The notes below the pieces were generated by a model. The model was given only the letters and a program-made list of their open reading frames with translations, did not search any database and was not told the origin of the DNA. Of a stretch of 64,000 nucleotides of DNA, positions 11,975 through 21,722 are shown piece after piece (positions within the stretch are counted from its first letter, which is position 1; each line of letters opens with the position of its first letter). Source of the stretch: Gremmenia infestans (lineage: Eukaryota; Ascomycota; Leotiomycetes; Helotiales; Hamatocanthoscyphaceae); assembly GCA_032629725.1 (NCBI GenBank), contig JAFEVB010000014.1, positions 434,001 through 498,000 of the forward strand, written 5' to 3'. The position numbers were made by a program, and so were the translations under genes.

Positions 11975-12181
11975 AAGCATTCCGAAAAGGATAATAAATC
12001 AAGCGCTCAAGACCGTACCAAAGATTCCCCATTCGTTGACGAGGGTACGATTAAAGCTCTAATTGATCATCTTGAGGGACCATGAAGCCATGCAGCCCAG
12101 AAACCTCCCAAATTGTTCAAGGATAGTGACAATACTTCAATGGAGGGTGCGGACAAGAAGGAAGGAGCTGAGAACAAGTAA
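11975..12181 (+). pseudogene. Decayed coding frame, unknown family
   Basis: Read from 11975, the frame gives about 36 hydrophilic codons, a TGA at 12083-12085, then 31 further codons in the same frame and a TAA at 12179-12181. Composition on both sides of the TGA is alike (Lys, Asp, Ser, Glu-rich; for example DEGTIKALIDHLEGP before and DNTSMEGADKKEGAENK after), which suggests one ancestral coding region broken by a single stop. It sits between the two diverged repeats. I cannot name the family, and an intron removing the TGA is not excluded. Confidence 0.3.
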
Positions 12182-12339
12182 GCATATGTTACTATAGCGC
12201 AAATACTAAGGCTTTGAATTATAAGGGTGTCATTACTTTTTCAAATGGTGGTTTTTCATGCATATTTCCCATGCAGTTCTCAAGACAACGAGGAATAGTG
12301 CGTAATAGCCTAAGCCTATCCGCACCCCTGCATTTTTAG

Positions 12340-12560
12340 CTATTAGTATCTCGTCTACCTCCACCTATTCCTACTAAAACCCCCATGCTCTCTATTGAAG
12401 CCAACTATACTTAGCGTTCCCTGCTTTCCCCTCACTTCCCCTCATCACCCTTAGCCTAGATCTCAGCCAATCAAAGCTCCCCCATCTGAATATCTCTAGC
12501 CTATAAAAGATTTTACTAGATCGGAAATGGACTATATATAATGAGACTGTTTTCTGTGCT
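12340..12560 (+). repeat. Diverged direct repeat, copy 2
   Basis: This is the second copy of the element at 11181-11410, with the same order of landmarks. It keeps a CCAATC box near 12468 and a TATAAAAG box near 12502, so it looks like a promoter, yet no downstream gene begins before the MFS gene at 12930. Confidence 0.45.
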
Positions 12561-12929
12561 ATCTACAAAATTAGCCCCTTTTTAATTTACATAGGAAACA
12601 AGTTCAAGAATCAACATAGATAACGTATGATAAAATCTATGATAATATCTGGCATGGCGTTAAAAACCAGAATGTCTACCGTTGGAGACATGCGATAGGA
12701 AATTCATTGGCTAATCGTCAAGTACAGTATCGGAAACATCGGCAGAATGTCACTGGCCACGATTGTATGGCTAGACACTTTTGTTGAACATATGGAGTGG
12801 CCCCATTGATAATGACCACGTCATAATTACACTAGCCGTTGTCCGGGACTGTCAATTCAACTCTCGAATATAACATGCAATCCTATCATCTGTCGCTTTT
12901 TGATATCAAAATTTTACGTGGTCTCCGCG

Positions 12930-14762
12930 ATGAATTATCAACGACAACATGCCGCTAGGGCTGAGTCCCAACCCAATCGTGTATCGCAATCAACTGCAGG
13001 GCAGTTCGAGCCTATCGTCACCAATGGCGGCGAAGTTGAGACTCAACCGCCAGCATTGGTAACCAAAGTATCTTACTGGAGCCTCCCAAATAAAGGCCAG
13101 CTGGCTCTTATGTGTGTTGCTCGAATGGCAGACCCCCTTGCAGCAACGTCCATACAGGTACAAATGTGCAAATATTCTTAGGGTGCGACAATCTAGACTG
13201 ACGTAGGAAATCAGACGTACATGTACTTTCAGCTAAGGTTCTTTGATCCATCTGCTTCTGCAGCTACTATCTCGACCCAAGCGGGCATAATCATTGGGGC
13301 GAAAACAGCAGCGCAGGTCTGTACGGGCATGTTGTGGGGTCGTCTTGCTGATTCTGAATTTGGAGGACGTAAAACTGTGTTGATGATAGGCTTGCTGAGC
13401 TCTGGTATTGCATGCATTGGGTATGGATTCTCCACAACATTTATCTCGGCGGTTCTATGGCAGGTCTTTGGCGGAGCTATGAGCAGTAATGTGGCTATCA
13501 CGAGATGTGTCGTTGCAGAACTCAATCCGGAAAAACGGTATGTAACTTTGCCTGCTTTTAAAATGTGTTTTGTACTGAACTCGCTCAGTTATCGTACTCG
13601 GGCCTTGTTGCTCCTTCCATTATTTGCAAGCGCAGGTATGCTGATCGGCCCTCTGGTCGGAGGGTTCTTGAGTTTCAATCCTGGTGAAGGCTTATTCAAG
13701 GCATATCCATATGCTCTACCAAACGTATTCGCAGGGACGATCTACGCCGTTGCAGCTCTTGGGGTCTTCTGGGGGGTTGAAGAGACTCTCGAGGGCTTCC
13801 ATCACGAAGGAAGTTATGCGCGACGACTTTGGAGAAAGATCTGTAGCATCAAGCTTCGCAGCAAGTCCGAAACTCACCATTCTTACACGTCTGTCAGTAC
13901 GTCGGAAAGAGACGAATGCATATATCCCATTGAGGGGTTGTCGCCACCTCAGAGCTCGGCCAATCTGCCACCGGTGATACTTAAGCCAAAAGCAAAGAGA
14001 AAGCTTCCCTTCTTGCGAATCTGGACTCCAAATGTATTGTGCACAATGCTCGCCCATTTTATCATTGCTGGGCACCTTGCTACATTTACAAATCTCTGGG
14101 CAATATTTCTCAGTACACCTGCAGGAAATCCAAAGAATCAGCACCCTCCATTTCGTTTCAATGGCGGAGCAGGAATGTATCCTCGTCAAGTTGGGCTAGC
14201 TATGTCAAGCCTCGGAGCCATTGGAGTTGTCTTACAGATGGTTATCTATCCAAAATTGAACGACCGCTGGGGCACAGTCCCGATATGGCGAAATGCGCTC
14301 TTCGTCTTTCCGATTGTCTATGTGCTCGCGCCATTCCTCTCACTCGTGGCGTCAGCCAAGATCGATAAGGGAAAAACTGCACTTATTTGGATAGCTATGG
14401 GTTTTATTCTCCTACTATTTGTCGTTGGCCGAACCGGAGTCACGCCGGCGACTACCCTCCTGATAAATGACTGCACGCCACATCCATCTGTCCGTGGCAC
14501 TATTCATACAGCAGGTACAACGATCGGAAATATCAGCAGATCCTTCTTCCCAGTGATTGCATTCGTTATTTTTGGCAAAGGCTTAGAGATCGGGATAGTC
14601 GGCCTAGGATTCTGGTGTGTTGCTGGTTTGTCTGTTCTAGCATGTGTGGCGAGCTTCTGGGTTAGGGAAGGATCGAATGGACAAGAAATCATACTTGAAG
14701 AGGGAGACGAAGAAGGAGAAGAATCAGAGAGAGATGCTACAATAACGAATCAGCCGAAATGA
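12930..14762 (+). CDS. MFS transporter, 574 aa
   Basis: Major facilitator superfamily permease of the DHA1/ZIFL-like (YCR023C-like) type, predicted in the plasma or vacuolar membrane with 12 segments; the substrate is unknown. Exons: 12930-13157, 13215-13537, 13589-14762, joined in phase. Intron 1 has a CTGAC branch site. Intron 2 is 51 nt and in frame, so it could be misread as coding. Motif A is present after TM2 as GRLADSEFGGRKTVLMIG, and SAGMLIGPLVGGFL marks TM5. A long cytoplasmic loop (about residues 220-290) is basic and Ser-rich. The C-terminal half contains GRTGVTPATTLLINDCTP and ends in an acidic tail. Length fits the family. The gene is flanked by gene-poor DNA, so context gives no hint of substrate. 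Confidence 0.88.
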
Positions 14763-14988
14763 TAAAGGATTGGCACATATATCACATATATGGTTCCCTC
14801 AACAGTAAAGTTACTGCCCTATCCGAAACACAAAATGGCTGTATTATTGATAATGTGGTTATTATTAGCCCTTACTGAAAGTCTAGCAAAGACATATCTA
14901 AAAGATGAACGTCGTTCCGCAAGCTTTGAAATGAATGGGAGAAAGGGGTTTCAAAATCAAAATCTCTTTCCTCTCCGTGTTAAGCCCC

Positions 14989-15285
14989 TTATACCTCGCC
15001 CTGGCTAGCAACTAGTCTTGCATATATCTGAGTATTCATACGAACAACGAAACTTTGATGCAACTTGTCCGAATTCCAGTTCTTGTATAATTTTGCCGTA
15101 AGAGAGGCCGGCAGGTATGGATACCGAGATTTGCCAAAGTTTTTGGCGAGCACGTCCAAAAGACTTCGATCACTCATCCAGAGCTTCGCATCCTTCCAGT
15201 ACTCAACCCCTGTCGGAGTCAAGTGGCCAACTTCTTGCCTCAGATCTTGAATCACCTCTCGTGATTTAACTAAGCCCTCGGCATA
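14989..15285 (-). pseudogene. Coding relic of unknown family, about 97 codons
   Basis: A stop-bounded minus-strand frame with convincing protein character: Tyr/Trp-rich, well-mixed residues such as LRQEVGHLTPTGVEYWKDAK, LWMSDRSLLDVLAKNFGKS and YPYLPASLTAKLYKNW. It follows a TGA directly, has no good start of its own and ends at 14989. An AG acceptor just before it could make it the last exon of a lost gene. I do not recognise the family. It is most likely a gene fragment. Confidence 0.35.
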
Positions 15286-15897
15286 CTCTCACAATAAAGT
15301 TTAAGCCGAGTTTAAGCCGAGTTCATGCAAAGCATATGCAGAGTATATGTGTTCTGGTTCATTCATGAATCTGACACATTTGTAAATCTACGCTAAGATG
15401 AGTAGACTGTATTCACGTACAAACTAGTTTACAGAGTATATCATAGTAGTTTAAACGTCTTAACTAAGTTGCATTAATCTTTCTATAAGAGGAATAAAAG
15501 CAATTGCTAGTAAGTGAAGTAGATAAAAATCTTAATATTTTAGTAGGGGTGGTGTAGTGTTATGAATAATTAGGAAGGAGGGAATAGTTGTAGTATGCGA
15601 ATGTGAATGCGAACCCCTATAAAATTAAGTCTTTTCAGAATTATGTCTATAACTCATGTCTATTGTGCACTTTTCGACGCCTTAACTTTGAACGAACAGC
15701 TCTAAGTGAACTTATAATCGTATGGCAAAACTTGAATCAAATTTGGCATTTTACGGGGTCTTTTAGTTCGAAGTCGATAATATTAGCCATTCAGGTTCAT
15801 GATTGATTCATTCAAGACTATCTAAATAATGTTTATAGGGCATTTCTAGACCTTTTCCCTTTCAAGAAACACGCAGTTGGTGGAAAGGCCGCAGAAT
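15286..15897. other. AT-rich spacer
   Basis: AT-rich DNA with a two-copy tandem of AGTTTAAGCCG at about 15298-15320 and several TATAC/ATATG steps. No gene, RNA gene or transposon end recognised. Confidence 0.4.
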
Positions 15898-16663
15898 TTA
15901 CTCCCCCTTCAGCTCTGGTACTGCTCCCACCTTTACCCCGTCTACCCAGCAAAGTGTATCTCCAACCCATAATCCCCCCCCAAGCCCCTCGTTTATTGCC
16001 TCCGCTACCTCAGCAAAATCCCACATCGAGACATAGTAAGTTATGTACAAGAGAAGCTCCAATAGGTTGTTAAGAATTAAGTGCCGCTCTACGAGATTTG
16101 TCAATTCCCCACCGTGACTCACGGGAGATCCTGGTACCCGAAATCGTAGCCATTGTCCACGGACTTGCTGTCCCCATATTTTACCATCGCCATACAAGTT
16201 AATATCATCCTTGTAGAGACTCGCTTTAAAAAAACCCTTCAACAACGCACCGTGCTAATAATCTTAAACACTCCACACCCCGGTGGCCATCTTCATAGGG
16301 GTCATATTGCAATTCGAGGTCGCTAATATGTTTCAAAGTCGAAATTGGAAAGTGTCTGGTTTTGTCGACGCATTTTGCTAGATGGAAACAATCGAAGACA
16401 AAACTGTATTGCGTCCAGTCTAAAAACCCTTTACGTTCCTTGTGGAACTGCTTACAAGTTCGGAGGAGAGCAATCGAGATCCGCTGATTCTTGATACCTT
16501 TTTGTTCATAGTATATGAGGGCGTAGGGCTTGGATTGGACGGACTAATTCTCGCGCTCCATGGTTAGGCGATCGGACGGGCTGGGAAGAAGGTAGCCGAA
16601 TATAGCATTGCGGATCTCTGCCGTGATTGTGACGAGTGTCGGAACCACTCGTGTCGGAGTCAT
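15898..16663 (-). pseudogene. 2EXR-domain protein pseudogene
   Basis: Broken paralogue of the two 2EXR genes that follow. Reading from ATG 16663 gives the 2EXR signature (VTITAEIRNAIFGYLL, later ISIALLRTCKQFHKERKGF). An in-frame TAG lies at 16544-16546, 39 codons after the start. A frameshift is then needed at the seven-A run 16228-16234 (T7 on the coding strand) to reach the C-terminal part. That part ends with GGGLWVGDTLCW and ELKG, matching the C-termini of its neighbours (GGELWIKDSLCW, ELKG). Two independent lesions make it a pseudogene; either might be a sequencing error, but both together is less likely. No rebuilt protein is given. Confidence 0.8.
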
Positions 16664-17695
16664 TGCCGTCTAGCTTGTGGTAGTGGCCAGTTGTTAATTC
16701 TGAGTACGAGAGTGTATTGACCAATGTCCGAATCGACGAAGTTGGGCAGGTTTAATGGGATTTAAGAAAGAGGGACTGTTGAAGACCGCGACTGAGGCAA
16801 GTTCTTTAAATAGTACATTTTGGTGTCTGTCTTCAAATGGTTAGTCAGCTGGAAGGCGGCCATTGTCTCACATTCATAACAACATTGTTATTTGTACTGC
16901 TGTAATCAATTCATTTTTCCATTTAGGTTACAATTGCAAGGATTTATACCTTCATCCAAATTCCTAGATCTCGCCATTACCTCGAAACAGACATGGGTTC
17001 GTAGGCGGCGTCGTTGCATAACCCCTTTCTTTAAGCGAACAATTAATGCATTTTAACGTGGGCATAGGCTGAAATCATGAGTACCAATGAGCCTCATTCT
17101 AATATATTATTTACACATCCCATAATATGCTTATTATCCCACTGTATACGTAAATCAGTTGACTAATTCGCTAATTCAGACTGTTCTCGTGGAAGTGTAC
17201 GTTCCCCCAAATCTATGTTTAGCTCTGCCGAGTCTGCCCTGCCTTGCTGTTTTTATTCAACTGGCAAACAGTGAATGCTTGAGAATAACAGTGGCAGGCA
17301 TATAAGCTGTACAAGCCGTAGCGGAGGCCTTCTGCCAAATGGATGCTATTGCGAATAATAAGATCTTCTCCCGATACGGGTATGAAAGATTCACTTTTCG
17401 AATCAACGGCGATACACCAGCCAAGAACCCGCTAGAGATGGCAATGGAACAGGTAGGCCGAAGCTTTACTACAAGGAATAGATGAATGGGAGCAGGGCTT
17501 TGTACATGGACGAAATAACATTGAATTTCTGTATAGTTAACCTCGCCTAGGAACTAGCACCTTCCGCCTCCTGCGCATCGCATATAAAAACCTCAAATGC
17601 TCTTTGATGTGAAACTTCTTTCCGCAATCAGGACAAGACCCCCTTGGAATTAGCTAACTTGGATTTCGCAATTTCCATTCAAAGACACAGCAATC
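16664..17695. other. Spacer within the 2EXR family
   Basis: No supported gene. A 48-codon frame at 17339-17485 has reasonable codon mixture (IFSRYGYERFTFRINGD) and a potential donor near its end, but no partner exon was found. The last 100 nt before 17696 serve as leader for the next gene. Confidence 0.35.
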
Positions 17696-18520
17696 ATGAA
17701 CAGACCTAATACGAAGTTGACTCGCCACGCCACAATGCCACCTACACTCCTGACCCTCCCACCCGAGATCAGAAACATCATCTTTGGCATGGTTCTCGGA
17801 GCACCTTCAGGTTGTATTACTCTACATCGTGCCAAATCCAAAACTTCCGATCAGCCAGCCCGTCTTAAGATACAAACTCTCGAAACGAGCCAGCCCGAAC
17901 ATCCAGGAGCCACCGATGAAGACATTTCCCTCTCGTTCCTCAGGGTATGCAAACAGATCTATACCGACTGTAGAGATATGCTCTGGAGTCGAAACACATT
18001 TGTGTTTAATGCCCTTGATCTCTGGGTGGACGTAATGATACAGACCTTGCTTCATGAACGCAAATCTTCAGACCTTCCTTACCGCCATATGGTACACCTA
18101 GAGCTATACACAAATCTTGGGCAGGATGGTGTTGCAAAGTATTTCTACATGCTGGCAGAATGGGTTAATCAGGGTGCAGCATTAAACTCCCTGGTGATGA
18201 AGATTGCACATGAGAGCGTCTTTGGGACTCGCGCATATGGATCTACCTCTGAAGCATTTTCCAAGCTCGCTTTGTTAGGATGGACTGTAGAAGCAGTCCA
18301 AACTATCTTTCCGGATGATGTTACTATGGGCTTGAAACAAGTGGATCGAAAGTTGGTTATCACCCAGACATTCGAGGATTACTTGCGTGAGCTTTACCAC
18401 GGTCTGGTGGGTTTTGATGGGGTGATCTATGAGATGCTGAAAGTAATCGGGGGAGAGATGAGGCTTGGAAAAAAGCTGGTAAAGTTTGGGACAGAGGGTG
18501 AAGTCATGGAGTTGGCGTAA
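17696..18520 (+). CDS. 2EXR-domain protein, 274 aa
   Basis: Single-exon gene of the fungal 2EXR family, whose molecular function is not established; members are numerous and variable in filamentous ascomycetes. The diagnostic N-terminal segment reads LLTLPPEIRNIIFGMVL and resembles an F-box in its LPxEIRxxIF core. It is followed by LSFLRVCKQIYTDCRDMLW, the second conserved block. The C-terminus (about residues 250-274) carries GGEMRLGKKL, the family ending shared with both neighbours. ATG 17696 is used; an internal ATG at residue 14 directly precedes the domain and could be an alternative start. No signal peptide or membrane segment. It lies between a pseudogene copy and an intact copy, which indicates local duplication. 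Confidence 0.8.
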   Translation: MNRPNTKLTRHATMPPTLLTLPPEIRNIIFGMVLGAPSGCITLHRAKSKTSDQPARLKIQTLETSQPEHPGATDEDISLSFLRVCKQIYTDCRDMLWSRNTFVFNALDLWVDVMIQTLLHERKSSDLPYRHMVHLELYTNLGQDGVAKYFYMLAEWVNQGAALNSLVMKIAHESVFGTRAYGSTSEAFSKLALLGWTVEAVQTIFPDDVTMGLKQVDRKLVITQTFEDYLRELYHGLVGFDGVIYEMLKVIGGEMRLGKKLVKFGTEGEVMELA

Positions 18521-18986
18521 AATATTGTACTTAGGCAATGAGACAAGCATGGTTGACCCTTGGCTGGGGGAAACCCCTGAAGAATGACACTAGTCATATT
18601 CATTAGCTTCGTAGCTTATAATAATACCGATTTATAATATTCAGCATCTCTTCTGAGGGTAGGTTGCGATATGAGCTTCCTGTTTCCTTCTATCTGAGAT
18701 GCATTGCTGTTCGCCATGTACGACTAAATTGAGTAGTAGTATTTTACACGAGCGTCGTATGTGGCAATCAATATCACTTCTTTAATATGGGTAGGCAATA
18801 TGATTTACTATATGTCTTACATTTCGATAGACTAAACATTAGGTCTCATGTGTGGATGACCACCAAGAAGTTGTCTCGAATCCAACCGAATTCTGAAAAT
18901 TATCTTCGGCTACAATCCGAGACATAAGCCATTCAAGTCTATACTCCTCCTCAACAACCTCTTCTATGAGTTTGCATTCCATAGCA
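18521..18986. other. Convergent 3' ends of two 2EXR genes
   Basis: AT-rich spacer between the stops of two tail-to-tail genes. It holds both 3' UTRs. No gene seen. Confidence 0.4.
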
Positions 18987-19721
18987 TCATCCCTTCAGTT
19001 CAATGACCCGCTTGCCTTCCTTCCAGCACAAACTATCCTTAATCCACAACTCCCCACCAACGGCATCATGAAAGTCATACATAGCATTGTCGTAGCTGTG
19101 AGTTGGATCCAAAAGAAGATGCAAAAACTCCACTACCTGTGGACTCAGGACCAGCTTCTTCTGGACCTTTGGGCTCTTCTTAAGCTCCTCCCCCACAGAG
19201 CGAAACGTCGAAATTATCAAATCGGTAAGCTCCTTGTACATGATTGAAAAAAACCTCTGATAGTTTGGGGTCAGATAGTTGTTGCACACAAGCGTGAAGG
19301 ATTTCAACTCACACCGTCGAGCATACTTTCCTAAGCCTTGCCACCATTCATTGAAATCTGTGAGATCGATATGCAGCTTAAGGTCTTGAACTTCAATGAA
19401 GTTGAATGGCGAGTCGTATTTGAAGGAGTTTAGGGAAGGACATGTGTGGATAATAATCTGATTTTGCATAAGCAATACATCTTTTGTTTCTTCGTAGATT
19501 TGCTTGCAAGTTCGAAGCAGACCAAGTGATAAGGAGGTCCTCATGGGTTTGCCGTCACTCTGCTCATCGTATTCAGAAATTTTCATGCGGAGTGGTTTTC
19601 TTTCCGTGAGCTCGAGTGAAACGCGACCAGTACGAAGACCCAATGCATGATGGAAAATGAGATTCCGGATCTCGGCAGGAAGGGTGAGAAGGGTCGTGGG
19701 GCTCTTGGTGGTGGCTTCCAT
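18987..19721 (-). CDS. 2EXR-domain protein, 244 aa
   Basis: Intact single-exon paralogue of 17696-18520, in opposite orientation. The conserved first block is LLTLPAEIRNLIFHHALGL, starting at residue 11. The second is LLRTCKQIYEETKDVLL near residue 70. The C-terminus ends GGELWIKDSLCWKEGKRVIELKG when written in parts (GGELWIKDSLCW, KEGKRVIELKG). ATG 19721 gives a normal family length. A TATATATA run at about 19809-19819 lies some 90 nt upstream and suits a TATA box on this strand. Function is unknown; family members are often lineage-specific and expand by duplication, as seen here. Confidence 0.82.
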   Translation of the reverse strand: MEATTKSPTTLLTLPAEIRNLIFHHALGLRTGRVSLELTERKPLRMKISEYDEQSDGKPMRTSLSLGLLRTCKQIYEETKDVLLMQNQIIIHTCPSLNSFKYDSPFNFIEVQDLKLHIDLTDFNEWWQGLGKYARRCELKSFTLVCNNYLTPNYQRFFSIMYKELTDLIISTFRSVGEELKKSPKVQKKLVLSPQVVEFLHLLLDPTHSYDNAMYDFHDAVGGELWIKDSLCWKEGKRVIELKG

Positions 19722-21128
19722 GATTCGTATGATTCGAGAGTCTGGATTGAAGTATTTGTATGGTGTTGTTGTAGTAGAGGTCGAAGTTCAAAAAACACAG
19801 GACATTGCCATATATATACAGATAGTCGTGCTGCTACTATATATTCGCATAAGGATGTTCATTATTGTTTACCAAGGTAAACAGGGGAGAAACAATCCAG
19901 GAGCCTTTCCTAACTCAAGTCTATCAGTAGAGCCAGCTTACAAGGGCTCTCCTTTCTGCCTAGAAGGCACGTATCTCTTACTAAAACAGCTTTAAACAGC
20001 TTCCCAAACAGGATCCACCCTTAAGCAGCGTGCCCGAAGCACCAACTCTAAAAGTTCGTTAGTCGCTCCTCCTATAGAATAGCTTTTCTAACGGCCGGTA
20101 TACGTGTATGACTAGATTGTCCGATGTGTAATAGAAGGTTTAGACTATTCTAATTCAATTCAGATAATATATCCTCTCCTATACATTTCATGGATCCTTG
20201 AAAGACCAAAGGCCTTTTATATATTTGCCGTAGAATACAGCTGCTATTGTTTATATGAAACTAAAAGCAAATGAATATCTCCATCGTAAATTTCAATTCA
20301 CATGATAGTTGCTGCTGAGACATCACGTGACTATTATTCATTCCCTGCCAAATTATCTTCATTGTAGTTCATGAGGTACGTAGTCACTGATATGAGCTTC
20401 CCACAGAGCTGTTCGAAGTAGGCGATATGTTAGCTTCCCTCTTGGTTCCATTGAAGTGTTATCACGTGCTTGCTTGAATGTTAAGTTGGGGAAGGGCTGA
20501 AGGGAAAGGGAAGGGGAAGGGGAAGGGGAAGGGGAAGGGGAAGGGGAAGGGGAAGGGGTTTAGCGAAGACACCCCCGACCCTCAGTAAGCGCTCTTTTCT
20601 CAGCCAAATCATCTTACATCTCAACCCCCACATCCCATTGGTTTCTTTAGAGATTCAGCCCTACAGCTGCACGGCTATCATTCCTCCGAAATTGCGTCTT
20701 TCGCGTCGAGCCTGGGTACCTAGGTACAGTAGTCGCTGACATGAGAAGCAAGCGTCGCAAGTCGCGACGACGACGGAAGGTGCAGTGCCATGCTCTCGTA
20801 CAACAGTGCCAGAACGTCCAACCAATTCGTCTTTTCGGGCCTATGCAAGTATTTCAATCGCCACGCCAAGGGAGTTTACAGCAAGATTGGGATGGTATTT
20901 GTTGTATATTTCCTCATGCGGTCGTCGGGATTCATTCGCACCTTCTCTTTCGAGCATGACATCAGCCGGTTTCATTTTATTTGATGACCCCTTGGCACGC
21001 GTACGATTTTTTCCCTTCTTTCCCTGACCTCGGGTTTTGAACAGTCTTCTCATTCTCTTATTTCTTTTGAACTTTCATTTCTTCTCTTACTCTTCCTTTT
21101 TGGTTTGGTTGTCCACCAAGATGCAAAA
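19722..21128. promoter_or_regulatory. Intergenic with TATA, microsatellite and TACCTAGGTA palindrome
   Basis: Divergent spacer serving the 2EXR gene on the left and the membrane-protein gene on the right. It contains TATATATA near 19810, CACGTG at 20325 and 20463, the (GGGGAA)n tract listed separately and TACCTAGGTA at 20717-20726. The 100 nt before 21129 are a T/C-rich tract typical of fungal leaders. Open frames at 20741-21027 are not supported. Confidence 0.45.
20508..20558 (+). repeat. (GGGGAA)n microsatellite
   Basis: Seven perfect GGGGAA units with partial units at each end, on a purine-only strand. Runs of four guanines spaced by two adenines could fold as a G-quadruplex. It lies about 570 nt upstream of the membrane-protein start. 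Confidence 0.9.
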
Positions 21129-21722
21129 ATGTCACAGTCGACACCAGGCCTCTTCGCGGCAACAGCTTTCAGCCCCAGATCAGATTCCTCGCCCTTCGAA
21201 ACCGCAGACCCATCACTAGATCTGCCATCAAAAGGCACGATCTCAACAGGAGCCAAGCTTGCAACAGGGATTTCCATCTCTCTGGCATCACTCTTCATCC
21301 TCATAATATTCTTCTTCTTTCGAAACCGACGCAACCGCATACGCCGTATGAGTATCCGCCATGATCTCACATCTCCAGCGTCCACGGAGTACACACCCAC
21401 GACTTGGTCGAACAGTTCACAGGGGCGCTTGGATCCGTTGTATAAACAGCCCTTGCAGGCGAGATCGATGCAGCATTTGGATATTCCGGCCTGGGAAGGG
21501 CAGGTGAGAAGACCGGTGGAGATGGGTTCGGGAAAGGGGGAGGAGCAGGAATTGATGGAGTTGGCGGATACGAGTCGGGCGAGTGTGAGGGAGTGGGCGA
21601 AGAATGCAAAGATAACGAAGACGAGGGATACAAGGAAGCTTTCGCTGGTGCATGAAAGGAGTTGGTTGGATGAGCCGACGAGTCCGGATGTGACTATACC
21701 GGCGAGGGCTAGATTTGAGTGA
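21129..21722 (+). CDS. Single-pass membrane protein, 197 aa
   Basis: Unrecognised family. Residues 1-40 are Ser/Thr/Pro-rich and uncharged, consistent with an extracytoplasmic, O-glycosylatable segment. A strong membrane span covers residues 44-64 (LATGISISLASLFILIIFFFF). It is followed at once by a basic stop-transfer cluster RNRRNRIRR, so the long remaining tail should be cytosolic. The tail has Ser-rich segments and an acidic GKGEEQELMELAD patch, and ends near PTSPDVTIPARARFE. There is no cleavable signal peptide. The layout resembles small fungal cell-surface sensor or mucin-like proteins, but this is only topology. Start at ATG 21129, eight codons inside a frame that opens with a non-ATG codon; an out-of-frame ATG at 21121 precedes it. 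Confidence 0.65.
   Translation: MSQSTPGLFAATAFSPRSDSSPFETADPSLDLPSKGTISTGAKLATGISISLASLFILIIFFFFRNRRNRIRRMSIRHDLTSPASTEYTPTTWSNSSQGRLDPLYKQPLQARSMQHLDIPAWEGQVRRPVEMGSGKGEEQELMELADTSRASVREWAKNAKITKTRDTRKLSLVHERSWLDEPTSPDVTIPARARFE

Larger units (their letters stand above)
10851..12929. other. Gene-poor interval with repeat pair and relic frame
   Basis: About 2 kb without an intact gene. It contains two diverged copies of a roughly 200-bp sequence and, between them, a broken coding frame, each listed separately. The last 120 nt are the MFS promoter. Other frames (11139-11417, 11446-11628) look incidental. Confidence 0.5.

Noticed and set aside
15898..16245. Separate 115-aa gene
   Set aside because: Its C-terminus matches the end of neighbouring 2EXR proteins and it starts at a frameshift; it is the tail of the pseudogene at 15898-16663.
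20741..21027. Three overlapping small frames before the membrane-protein gene
   Set aside because: They overlap each other in different phases and lie in a promoter/leader region.
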